Source: Bacillota bacterium
GTDB taxonomy: Bacteria > Bacillota > Clostridia > Acetivibrionales > DSM-1351
Length of the DNA: 55,284 nucleotides
NCBI GenBank assembly: GCA_023443515.1
Contig: JAEZUC010000008.1
Span: 1 to 55,284, forward strand
Direction of reading: 5' to 3'
Shown: positions 25,065 to 32,199 of the stretch, piece after piece
Layout of the letters: each line of letters begins with the position of its first letter
Numbering within the stretch: the first letter of the stretch is position 1
The notes under the pieces: generated by a model
Databases searched by the model: none
Told to the model about the DNA's origin: nothing
The model's input: only the letters and a program-made list of their open reading frames with translations
Position numbers and translations under genes: made by a program

Positions 25065-25463
25065 ATGAGTAATACTATAAAGTTTTTTATTAAAAGGGTC
25101 CTTGTTTTATATCTGGTGTTGCTTACTGCATGTTTTTTTGTAGGACAGCATAGACTACCGATGATAATCATACTCACTGTCAGTGTGATATTTTCATTGT
25201 TGAGATTTGCTGTGCTTGAATCTGTGCTGAAGCATTTGGGTGAAGGTATCAATAAAAAAGTTGCAGTTGTACTTAATTTAGTGATATATTTATTAAACCT
25301 AGGAATTATTACTATCACATTTGTCCTTGCAGTGAGCTTTGGTGTATACACTTTGATGACTGCATTGACTGGTACTTTATCGGTTATGATAGTTATAGTA
25401 TTGAATACTATAACAGAAACCTTAGGCATTACAAAAAATCGATTTGGAGAGAAGGTGATATAA
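25065..25463 (+). CDS. atpI: ATP synthase subunit I
   Basis: Small hydrophobic protein of 132 residues at the head of the atp operon, thought to help c-ring assembly. Four membrane helices are visible: about 10-30 (VLVLYLVLLTACFFVG), 32-50, 70-92 and 95-115. Sequence conservation in this family is low, so the call rests on topology and on position just before atpB, whose ATG overlaps its stop by one base. ATG 25065 has no good ribosome site; ggag lies about 25 nt upstream, so the start is the weakest in the operon. No clear promoter is visible in 24860-25064. Confidence 0.75.
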   Translation: MSNTIKFFIKRVLVLYLVLLTACFFVGQHRLPMIIILTVSVIFSLLRFAVLESVLKHLGEGINKKVAVVLNLVIYLLNLGIITITFVLAVSFGVYTLMTALTGTLSVMIVIVLNTITETLGITKNRFGEKVI

Positions 25464-26170
25464 TGGGAGAAAAACTTACTCATGCAATGGAATCACACAC
25501 TGCATTTATTATAAATCTATTTGGCTTTAAAATTCCGGTCTCTGATCTTGTAGTCACTATGTGGATTATAATGGCTATAATGATTGTTCTTGCTATTTTT
25601 TTAACACGCAAACTTTCTATAATCCCAAATAAGAGACAGAATATTGCAGAGATGATCGTAGAGTTTATCAACAATATGGTTAAGGATGCAATTCCCCATC
25701 ATTGGAAAGCATTTGCACCATATCTGGGTACTGTTATGTTATTCTTGGTTTTAGCAAATTCGGTTTCAATATTTAATATTATTCCTGGAGGGGAAGAAGG
25801 CTTCAAATTAAGACCCCCTACAAGAAATATAAACGTTACTATATGCTTGGCAGTAATGTCAATTTGTGTAGTGATTTATGCAGGAATAAGATATAAGGGG
25901 GTAGGTGGCTGGATAAAGAGCTTTGCCAAGCCAACACCGGTAATGCTTCCTTTTAATATTCTTGATTACTTAATAAAACCTACATCGCTGGCACTACGTC
26001 TATTTGGTAATATATTAGGTGCATTCATAGTTATGGAGCTTATTTATATGGCATTGCCGATATTTGCACCAGCGGTATTAAGCTGTTATTTTGATTTGTT
26101 TGATGGAATTCTTCAAGCATATGTGTTTATGTTTTTGACTTCTATATATATTTCAGAGGCATTAGAATAA
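25463..26170 (+). CDS. atpB: F0F1 ATP synthase subunit a
   Basis: Membrane stator subunit forming the ion half-channels next to the c-ring. The 235-residue protein has five to six helices. The essential arginine is in the motif SLALRLFGNILGAFIVMEL, and the C-terminal helix carries the family's FDGILQAYVFMFLTSIYISEA. The ribosome site gagaaggtgat precedes ATG 25463, which overlaps the atpI stop (TAATG). Confidence 0.96.
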   Translation: MGEKLTHAMESHTAFIINLFGFKIPVSDLVVTMWIIMAIMIVLAIFLTRKLSIIPNKRQNIAEMIVEFINNMVKDAIPHHWKAFAPYLGTVMLFLVLANSVSIFNIIPGGEEGFKLRPPTRNINVTICLAVMSICVVIYAGIRYKGVGGWIKSFAKPTPVMLPFNILDYLIKPTSLALRLFGNILGAFIVMELIYMALPIFAPAVLSCYFDLFDGILQAYVFMFLTSIYISEALE

Positions 26171-26182
26171 GGGGGTGAAATT

Positions 26183-26413
26183 ATGACAGGAACGGGTATA
26201 ATAGCGATAGCGGCTGCTATTGCTGCATTTACAGGTATTGGTGCAGGAATAGGTATTGGCTTGGCAACAGGTAAAGCCGTTGAAGGAATTGCCAGACAAC
26301 CAGAGGCAGCAGGTTCAATTAGAACATCTCTACTTCTAGGTGCAGCTCTTGCAGAAGCAACAGCTATCTATGGTTTGGTAGTAGCTTTGGTACTGGTTTT
26401 CTTAAAAATGTAA
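26183..26413 (+). CDS. atpE: F0F1 ATP synthase subunit c
   Basis: Proteolipid of 76 residues forming the rotor ring. It is a two-helix hairpin with polar loop ARQPE (37-41) and the ion-binding Glu58 in ALAEATAIYGL. The glycine helix is GIGAGIGIGLATGKAVE. Na+-type rings such as that of Ilyobacter have Gln in the first helix (GPGVGQG) and Ser after the Glu (AEST). Here these positions are Ile25 and Ala59, so proton coupling is predicted. The strong ribosome site aagggggtgaaatt fits the need for many copies. A 15-bp hairpin follows in the 194-nt gap before atpF. Confidence 0.96.
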   Translation: MTGTGIIAIAAAIAAFTGIGAGIGIGLATGKAVEGIARQPEAAGSIRTSLLLGAALAEATAIYGLVVALVLVFLKM

Positions 26414-26460
26414 AATCAATTGTTTTTAAGAGGGATCAGTATATTGTTTTGTACTTAGGC

Positions 26461-26499
26461 ATATCTGTGAGAGATGTTAATAATATCTTTCACAGATAT
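26461..26499 (+). other. Stable hairpin between atpE and atpF, no U-tract
   Basis: A 15-bp stem (26461-26475 with 26485-26499, one G-U pair) and 9-nt loop lie in the only long gap of the operon. No T-run follows, so it is not a normal terminator. It could mark a processing site or protect the atpE 3' end, raising subunit c relative to the others; this is inference. Confidence 0.5.
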
Positions 26500-26607
26500 G
26501 TATCAGTAAGTAAACCTAATAATACGCTTAGTATTATAATTATATAAATAATTATTTATTGAGTTAAAATAGAAAAAATACGGGGAGTAATAAGGGGATG
26601 TGAGTAC

Positions 26608-27093
26608 ATGTTAAAGCCTGATGGATATACATTTATATTTGTTGCCATGAACCTAATAATCTTATTTTTGTTTATGAGGAAATTCCTTTTTAAACCTGTT
26701 ACAAATCTCATGGAAGAGAGAAAAAGTTCCATAGAACAGGGGTTAAAGGATGCTGAAAATGCAAAATTAGAAGCAGCTGAAGCACACAAGAAATATGAAG
26801 AGCAAATAAAGAACATAAAATTAGATGGTGACAAATTATTGAATGAAGCAAGAGCGAAAGCCACTCGTGAGTATGATGAAATACTCGCATCTGCAAAAAG
26901 AGATGCTTTAGCAGTGGTAGAAAAAGGTCGCGAAGAGGTTGAACGTGAAAGAGAAGAGATGCTTCGTCAAACAAAGCAACAGATTGCAGTACTTGCAATT
27001 GCTGCAGCAACAAAGTTAGTTCAAGCTAATATGGATACTGAAGCTAATAAAGCCATGGTAGATAAATTTATTGACGAGGCAGGTGCTATTTAA
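26608..27093 (+). CDS. atpF: F0F1 ATP synthase subunit b
   Basis: Peripheral stalk subunit of 161 residues. One N-terminal membrane helix (about 6-25, FIFVAMNLIILFLFMRKFLF) is followed by KPVTNLMEERKSSIEQ and a long charged coiled coil through residue 150, rich in Glu, Lys and Ala. ATG 26608 follows aaggggatg. The stop overlaps the atpH start by one base (TAATG). Confidence 0.94.
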   Translation: MLKPDGYTFIFVAMNLIILFLFMRKFLFKPVTNLMEERKSSIEQGLKDAENAKLEAAEAHKKYEEQIKNIKLDGDKLLNEARAKATREYDEILASAKRDALAVVEKGREEVEREREEMLRQTKQQIAVLAIAAATKLVQANMDTEANKAMVDKFIDEAGAI

Positions 27094-27620
27094 TGCCACT
27101 TGTAGAAAAAAGGTATGCACAGGCACTGCTGGAGTTGTCAGGTTCAGATGTTGATTCAGTAAAACAGGAATTTGGCGATTTTACCAACTTGTATAATTCC
27201 GACAAGGACTTCAGAGATTTTTTGAATAACCCGGTTATAAAAACGGATAAGAAGCAATCACTTATAAGAAGCATATTTACGGAACGCTTAAGTAAAAATA
27301 TGCTTAACTTGGTTTTGCTTCTGATTTCCAAGCATAGGACAGTTGAAATACCCGGAATATACAACCAATTTGTTCAAATGGCAAATGAAACGGCAAATGT
27401 TCTGGATATCAAGATAATAATGGCTACACAATTAGATGAAGTTCAATTGGAAAGTATAAAGGAAAAGTTTAGAAAGAAATATAATGCAATCGCTGTAAAC
27501 TCCACTGAAATTGTAGACGCATCACTTATTGGCGGATTAAAGGTAATAGTCGGTGACAAGGTTTATGACGGAAGTGTAAAAGGCAGGATAGAATCATTAA
27601 CTGAGATAGTCAGTGTTTAA
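27093..27620 (+). CDS. atpH: F0F1 ATP synthase subunit delta
   Basis: Connects the peripheral stalk to the top of F1; 175 residues. The N-terminal helical domain begins VEKRYAQALLELS. The C-terminal signature (SLIGGLKVIVGDKVYDGS) is the conserved OSCP/delta motif. It is coupled to atpF by a 1-nt overlap and lies 32 nt before atpA. Confidence 0.94.
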   Translation: MPLVEKRYAQALLELSGSDVDSVKQEFGDFTNLYNSDKDFRDFLNNPVIKTDKKQSLIRSIFTERLSKNMLNLVLLLISKHRTVEIPGIYNQFVQMANETANVLDIKIIMATQLDEVQLESIKEKFRKKYNAIAVNSTEIVDASLIGGLKVIVGDKVYDGSVKGRIESLTEIVSV

Positions 27621-27652
27621 CTGATGGTATCGGAACATATGGGGTGAGAAAT

Positions 27653-29161
27653 ATGAGTCTTAGACCAGAAGAAATAAGCTCGATTATAAAACAGCAGATT
27701 GAAAATTATGATACTGCTGTAAAGACTGATGATGTTGGATACGTGCTTCAGTCCGGAGATAATATTGCTAGAATATACGGACTTAAATCATGTATGTCGG
27801 GCGAGCTTTTACAGTTTGAAAATAATGAGTTTGGTATGGCTCTCAATCTTGAAGAAGACAACGTAGGGTGTGTTGTCCTGGGAGATGACAGAGCAATAAA
27901 GGAAGGTTCAACGGTTAAAAGAACAGGAAAAACTGTTCAGGTTCCGGTTGGGCAAAGCCTTATCGGGAGAGTTGTCAGTCCGCTTGGAAAACCGCTGGAT
28001 GGAAAAGGCGATATTGTAGCAGAAGAATATCGTCCTGTAGACTTTACAGCTCCGGGTGTAATTGACAGAAAGAGCGTAAACAAGCCACTCCAAACAGGTA
28101 TTATGGCACTTGATGCCTTAATTCCAATAGGTAGAGGCCAAAGAGAGCTGATAATTGGAGACAGACAGACAGGTAAGACAGCTATAGCTATAGACACAAT
28201 AATTAATCAAAAAGGCAAGGATGTCATTTGTGTTTATGTAGCTATAGGACAAAAGGCATCTACAATTACGGGTATAGTAAATACTTTGGAAAAATTCGGG
28301 GCTATGGAATACTCTATTGTTGTGTCATCAACTGCAAGTGACCCTGCATCGGTTCAGTATCTTGCACCTTATTCAGGTTGCGCTATGGCAGAGGATTTTA
28401 TGTACAGATATCATAAAGATGTTTTGATCATTTATGATGATTTGTCTAAACATGCGGTAGCCTACAGAGCAATGTCACTTCTGCTGAAAAGGCCACCGGG
28501 AAGAGAAGCTTATCCGGGAGATGTTTTCTATCTGCATTCAAGACTACTTGAAAGAGCAGCTAAGCTTAGCGATGAACTTGGCGGAGGTTCAATAACCGCA
28601 CTGCCTATCATAGAAACACTTGCAGGAGATGTTTCTGCGTATATACCGACTAATGTTATTTCAATAACTGACGGTCAGATATATCTTGAATCGGAGCTGT
28701 TCTATTCAGGACAAAGACCTGCTGTTAATGTTGGATTATCAGTTTCAAGAGTTGGTGGTTCTGCACAGATAAAAGCCATGAGAAAAATAGCAGGGCCATT
28801 GAGAATAAATCTTGCACAGTTCAGAGAACTTGAAGCGTTTGCCCAGTTCGGGTCTGACCTTGATAAATCCACCAGGGATAAGCTTAATCAGGGAGAACGT
28901 CTTGTTGAGACACTGAAACAACCCCTGTACGCAACATTACCGGTTGAGGAGCAGGTTCTGATACTTTATGGGGCTACAAATAACTATCTGATGGACTTAC
29001 CTGTAAATAAAGTCAGAAAGTTCAATCAGGAGTTTGTTTCCTATGTTAAAGAAAAATACCCAAAAATTCTGACCAGTATTGCTGAAACCGGGGATATAAG
29101 CGATGAAGTATCAAAGCTTATGAAGACTGCAGCAGATGAGTTCAAGACTCAATTTGTTTAG
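27653..29161 (+). CDS. atpA: F0F1 ATP synthase subunit alpha
   Basis: Non-catalytic nucleotide-binding subunit of F1, 502 residues. It begins MSLRPEEISSIIKQQIENY. The P-loop is GDRQTGKTAIA, followed by YVAIGQKAST and the arginine-finger region with ITDGQIYLESELFYSGQRPAVNVGLSVSR nearby. ATG 27653 follows atggggtgag; the in-frame GTG at 27644 lies inside that ribosome site and is rejected. The C-terminus ends in a helical segment (SKLMKTAADEFKTQF). Confidence 0.97.
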   Translation: MSLRPEEISSIIKQQIENYDTAVKTDDVGYVLQSGDNIARIYGLKSCMSGELLQFENNEFGMALNLEEDNVGCVVLGDDRAIKEGSTVKRTGKTVQVPVGQSLIGRVVSPLGKPLDGKGDIVAEEYRPVDFTAPGVIDRKSVNKPLQTGIMALDALIPIGRGQRELIIGDRQTGKTAIAIDTIINQKGKDVICVYVAIGQKASTITGIVNTLEKFGAMEYSIVVSSTASDPASVQYLAPYSGCAMAEDFMYRYHKDVLIIYDDLSKHAVAYRAMSLLLKRPPGREAYPGDVFYLHSRLLERAAKLSDELGGGSITALPIIETLAGDVSAYIPTNVISITDGQIYLESELFYSGQRPAVNVGLSVSRVGGSAQIKAMRKIAGPLRINLAQFRELEAFAQFGSDLDKSTRDKLNQGERLVETLKQPLYATLPVEEQVLILYGATNNYLMDLPVNKVRKFNQEFVSYVKEKYPKILTSIAETGDISDEVSKLMKTAADEFKTQFV

Positions 29162-29172
29162 CAACAATAAAA

Positions 29173-29237
29173 GCTTATCTTATAAAAACACAGCAGATAA
29201 GCGTTACTAATTAATAATTTGTCATGCTGTGTGACAG
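29173..29237 (+). other. Potential pseudoknot in the atpA-atpG intergenic leader
   Basis: Hairpin gcttatct / agataagc (29173-29180 with 29195-29202) has acacagca in and at the edge of its loop (29188-29195). This is an exact complement of tgctgtgt at 29225-29232, upstream of the atpG start. Bases 29227-29237 can instead fold as ctgt-gtg-acag. The alternatives could tune access to the weak atpG ribosome site; only the complementarity is seen, and the role is inferred. Confidence 0.35.
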
Positions 29238-29254
29238 AAACGGCGGGTTATCAT

Positions 29255-30139
29255 ATGGCAAACAATATGCGTGAAATTAAATCGCGTATCAAAAGTATAA
29301 ATCAGATGAGACAAATTACTAAGGCCATGAAGTTGATATCGGCGTCAAAACTCAAAAAAGCCAGGACACAGCTGGAGCAGACACTTCCATATTTTAACAA
29401 GGTCAGAGAAACCATAGCCGATATTCTGGCACATAGTGCCGAGGTAGAAAGCAGATTTTTTGATCTAAGAGAAGAGAAGCAAGGCAAGAAGAAAGCATAT
29501 ATTGTTATGACAGGGGACAAGGGTTTGGCTGGTGGATACAACAGTAATATCCTAAAGCTTACGGAACGTGAAATCGGTGATAATAAAGAAAATGCATTAC
29601 TTCTGGTGGCAGGTACCACAGGAAGGTCTTACTTTACCAGAAAAGGATACCATGTCCACACCGAGTTCGATTATGCCGTTCAGAATCCTACGGTGTTCAG
29701 GGCAAGGGAAATTACAGATATAATACTTGATTTATACAATAAGCAGGAAGTTGATGAAGTTTATATAGTTTATACTCAAATGATATCTGCTATATCTTTG
29801 GAGCCAAAGGTATTAAAGCTTCTACCAATTGAAATCGGCGCTCTCCGGGAGGATGTAAAGGTTGATGAGATTGTTTTGGATCAGATGTTCAAATATGAGC
29901 CGTCTGAAAGTGAAGTTCTTGATGCCCTTATCCCTAAGTATATAAAGGGTATTATGTACGGCACCTTTGTTGAAGCTTTTACAAGTGAACAGAATGCACG
30001 TATGACTGCAATGGATAATGCAACTAAAAACGCAGATGAAATGTTGCAAAAATTGAATCTGTATTACAACAGAGCAAGACAGGCGGCTATTACTCAGGAG
30101 ATTTCTGAAATTGTTGGTGGCGCCTCGGCTTTAAAATAG
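29255..30139 (+). CDS. atpG: F0F1 ATP synthase subunit gamma
   Basis: Central rotating shaft of F1, 294 residues. The N-terminal coiled coil starts MANNMREIKSRIKSINQM and RQITKAMKLISASKLKKA. The middle Rossmann-like domain has VMTGDKGLAGGYNSNI. The C-terminal coil ends with RQAAITQEISEIVGGASAL, the family signature. ATG 29255 gives the normal N-terminus; an in-frame TTG at 29219 would add 12 atypical residues. The ribosome site (ggcggg) is weak, and the leader can form alternative hairpins. Confidence 0.96.
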   Translation: MANNMREIKSRIKSINQMRQITKAMKLISASKLKKARTQLEQTLPYFNKVRETIADILAHSAEVESRFFDLREEKQGKKKAYIVMTGDKGLAGGYNSNILKLTEREIGDNKENALLLVAGTTGRSYFTRKGYHVHTEFDYAVQNPTVFRAREITDIILDLYNKQEVDEVYIVYTQMISAISLEPKVLKLLPIEIGALREDVKVDEIVLDQMFKYEPSESEVLDALIPKYIKGIMYGTFVEAFTSEQNARMTAMDNATKNADEMLQKLNLYYNRARQAAITQEISEIVGGASALK

Positions 30140-30198
30140 AATATTGAGGACAAATTTTACTTGAAAAAGTTCTCCTAATTTTGAAAGGAGTGTATAAA

Positions 30199-31596
30199 AT
30201 GGCTGGAAGTTCCGGAGTCATTGTACAGGTTATAGGTCCTGTACTTGACATAAGATTTGAAAATGGTATTTTGCCTAACATATATAATGCTATCAAGATT
30301 CCTACTGATTCTGGTACTGTTACTGCAGAAGTAATGCAACATCTGGGCAACGATACTGTCAGGTGTGTTGCGATGTCTTCTACAGATGGACTTGTCAGAG
30401 GTATGAGTGCCCAAGATACAGGAGATGCAATTACTGTACCGGTTGGTAAGGAAGTGTTGGGTAGAATTTTTAATGTTTTGGGTGAGCCTGTTGACAAAGC
30501 AGGACCGATTGAACCAACTGCTTACCTTCCCATACATAGGGAAGCGCCATCATTGGAAGAGCAAAGACCTTCAACAGAAATTCTTGAGACAGGTATAAAG
30601 GTAGTTGACTTGTTGGCTCCATATGCAAAGGGTGGTAAAATAGGACTTTTCGGTGGTGCCGGAGTTGGTAAGACAGTTCTCATAATGGAATTGATAAGAA
30701 ATATAGCTACAGAGCACGGTGGATATTCAATATTTACCGGTGTTGGAGAAAGAACCAGAGAAGGTAATGACCTATGGCACGATATGAATGATTCAGGAGT
30801 TATTGAAAAAACAGCCATGGTTTTCGGACAAATGAATGAACCACCGGGAGCAAGAATGAGAGTTGGTCTTTCAGGGCTTACAATGGCTGAGTACTTCAGA
30901 GATCAGATGGGACAGGATGTTCTTCTCTTCATAGATAATATATTCAGGTTCGTACAGGCTGGTTCAGAGGTTTCAGCGTTGCTGGGAAGAATCCCGTCAG
31001 CGGTTGGTTATCAGCCTACTCTGGCAACGGATGTTGGTGCACTTCAGGAAAGAATAGCATCAACAAACAAGGGTTCAATAACTTCCGTTCAGGCAGTCTA
31101 TGTTCCTGCAGATGACCTGACTGACCCTGCCCCTGCAACTACATTTGCGCATCTTGATGCAACTACTGTTTTAAGCAGAGATATAGTTGCAATGGGAATT
31201 TATCCTGCTGTTGATCCTCTTGAATCAACTTCCAGAATACTTGATCCTAAGGTTGTAGGTGAAGAACACTATGCTGTAGCAAGAAAAGTACAGGAGATTC
31301 TTCAAAGAAATAAAGAACTTCAGGATATTATCGCTATCCTCGGTATGGATGAATTGCCTGAAGAAGACAAGTTGACAGTATTCAGAGCAAGAAAGATTCA
31401 GAGATACCTGTCACAGCCTTTCTTTGTAGGAGAACAGTTTACGGGATATAAAGGTAAGTATGTTCCTTTAAAGGAGACTATTAGAGGATTTAAAGAGATT
31501 ATTGACGGTAAGATGGACAATATACCGGAAGCAGCTTTCTACATGAAGGGCGCTATTGAAGAGGTTTACGAAGCTGCGAAGGAAATGGAAGGATAA
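30199..31596 (+). CDS. atpD: F0F1 ATP synthase subunit beta
   Basis: Catalytic subunit of F1, 465 residues. The P-loop is GGAGVGKTVLI, followed by GVGERTREGNDLWHDM with the catalytic Glu, and VLLFIDNIFRFVQAG with Walker B. The torque-region acidic motif is DELPEEDKL, a variant of DELSEED. The start is ATG 30199 after gaaaggagtg; the in-frame TTG at 30181 overlaps the ribosome site. Confidence 0.97.
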   Translation: MAGSSGVIVQVIGPVLDIRFENGILPNIYNAIKIPTDSGTVTAEVMQHLGNDTVRCVAMSSTDGLVRGMSAQDTGDAITVPVGKEVLGRIFNVLGEPVDKAGPIEPTAYLPIHREAPSLEEQRPSTEILETGIKVVDLLAPYAKGGKIGLFGGAGVGKTVLIMELIRNIATEHGGYSIFTGVGERTREGNDLWHDMNDSGVIEKTAMVFGQMNEPPGARMRVGLSGLTMAEYFRDQMGQDVLLFIDNIFRFVQAGSEVSALLGRIPSAVGYQPTLATDVGALQERIASTNKGSITSVQAVYVPADDLTDPAPATTFAHLDATTVLSRDIVAMGIYPAVDPLESTSRILDPKVVGEEHYAVARKVQEILQRNKELQDIIAILGMDELPEEDKLTVFRARKIQRYLSQPFFVGEQFTGYKGKYVPLKETIRGFKEIIDGKMDNIPEAAFYMKGAIEEVYEAAKEMEG

Positions 31597-31651
31597 TTCT
31601 CTTATTCAATGCATTTTAAGTTGCTATACGGCTTATGGAGGTTAAAAAGAC

Positions 31652-32056
31652 ATGGCCACATTTTTTTTAGAGGTATTAACACCTGAAAGGATGTTTTTTT
31701 CAGGAGAGGCAGAGTGTGTGATATTTAAATCCAGTGATGGTGAGATGGGTGTTTTGGCAAAACATGCGCCTACAGTTTCAGCTGTAAGCGTCGGGCCTCT
31801 CAGGATTAATGCACAGGGTAAATGGATTGAGGCAGTTGTTACCGAAGGGTTTGCAAAAATTATGCCTGACAAGGTTGTTATACTTACCGATACGGCCGAA
31901 TACCCGGAAGAAATAGATATTAACAGAGCCAAGGCTGCAAAGCAGCGTGCCGAGGAACGGCTTCAGAAGAAACTCAGTCAGCTGGAATACATGAGGTCAA
32001 AAACCGCTCTTGCAAGAGCAATGGCACGTTTGAGTGCAATAAACAAGAGAAGTTAA
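31652..32056 (+). CDS. atpC: F0F1 ATP synthase subunit epsilon
   Basis: Regulatory and stalk subunit of 134 residues that can block ATP hydrolysis through its C-terminal helices. The N-terminal beta-sandwich has FFLEVLTPERMFFSGEAE, DGEMGVLAKHAPTVSAV and EGFAKIMPDKVVILTDTAE. The C-terminal two-helix part (EEIDINRAKAAKQRAEERLQ...) is intact. The ribosome site tatggagg precedes ATG 31652. Last gene of the operon; a GC-rich terminator follows at 32068. Confidence 0.95.
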   Translation: MATFFLEVLTPERMFFSGEAECVIFKSSDGEMGVLAKHAPTVSAVSVGPLRINAQGKWIEAVVTEGFAKIMPDKVVILTDTAEYPEEIDINRAKAAKQRAEERLQKKLSQLEYMRSKTALARAMARLSAINKRS

Positions 32057-32067
32057 ATAAATATTAA

Positions 32068-32095
32068 AACCTGCCCCAAAAGGGCGGGTTTTTTG
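32068..32095 (+). terminator. Terminator of the atp operon
   Basis: Stem aacctgccc / gggcgggtt (32068-32076 and 32082-32090, one G-U pair), short loop, then TTTTTTG. Confidence 0.92.
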
Positions 32096-32199
32096 TTGTC
32101 ACAATGTGACATTAACATTACAAAATATACAACCTTATAAAATCTATCCTTGAAATTGCCGATAGAGTATAATAAAAGAAATTTTTGGGGGTATATGCT

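Noticed and set aside
26183..26413. Sodium-type c-ring
   Set aside because: Ile25 and Ala59 replace the Gln and Ser ligands of Na+ rings.
29219..29254. Longer atpG start at TTG 29219
   Set aside because: The added 12 residues (MSCCVTETAGYH) are not family-like; MANNMREIKSRI from ATG 29255 is the normal N-terminus.
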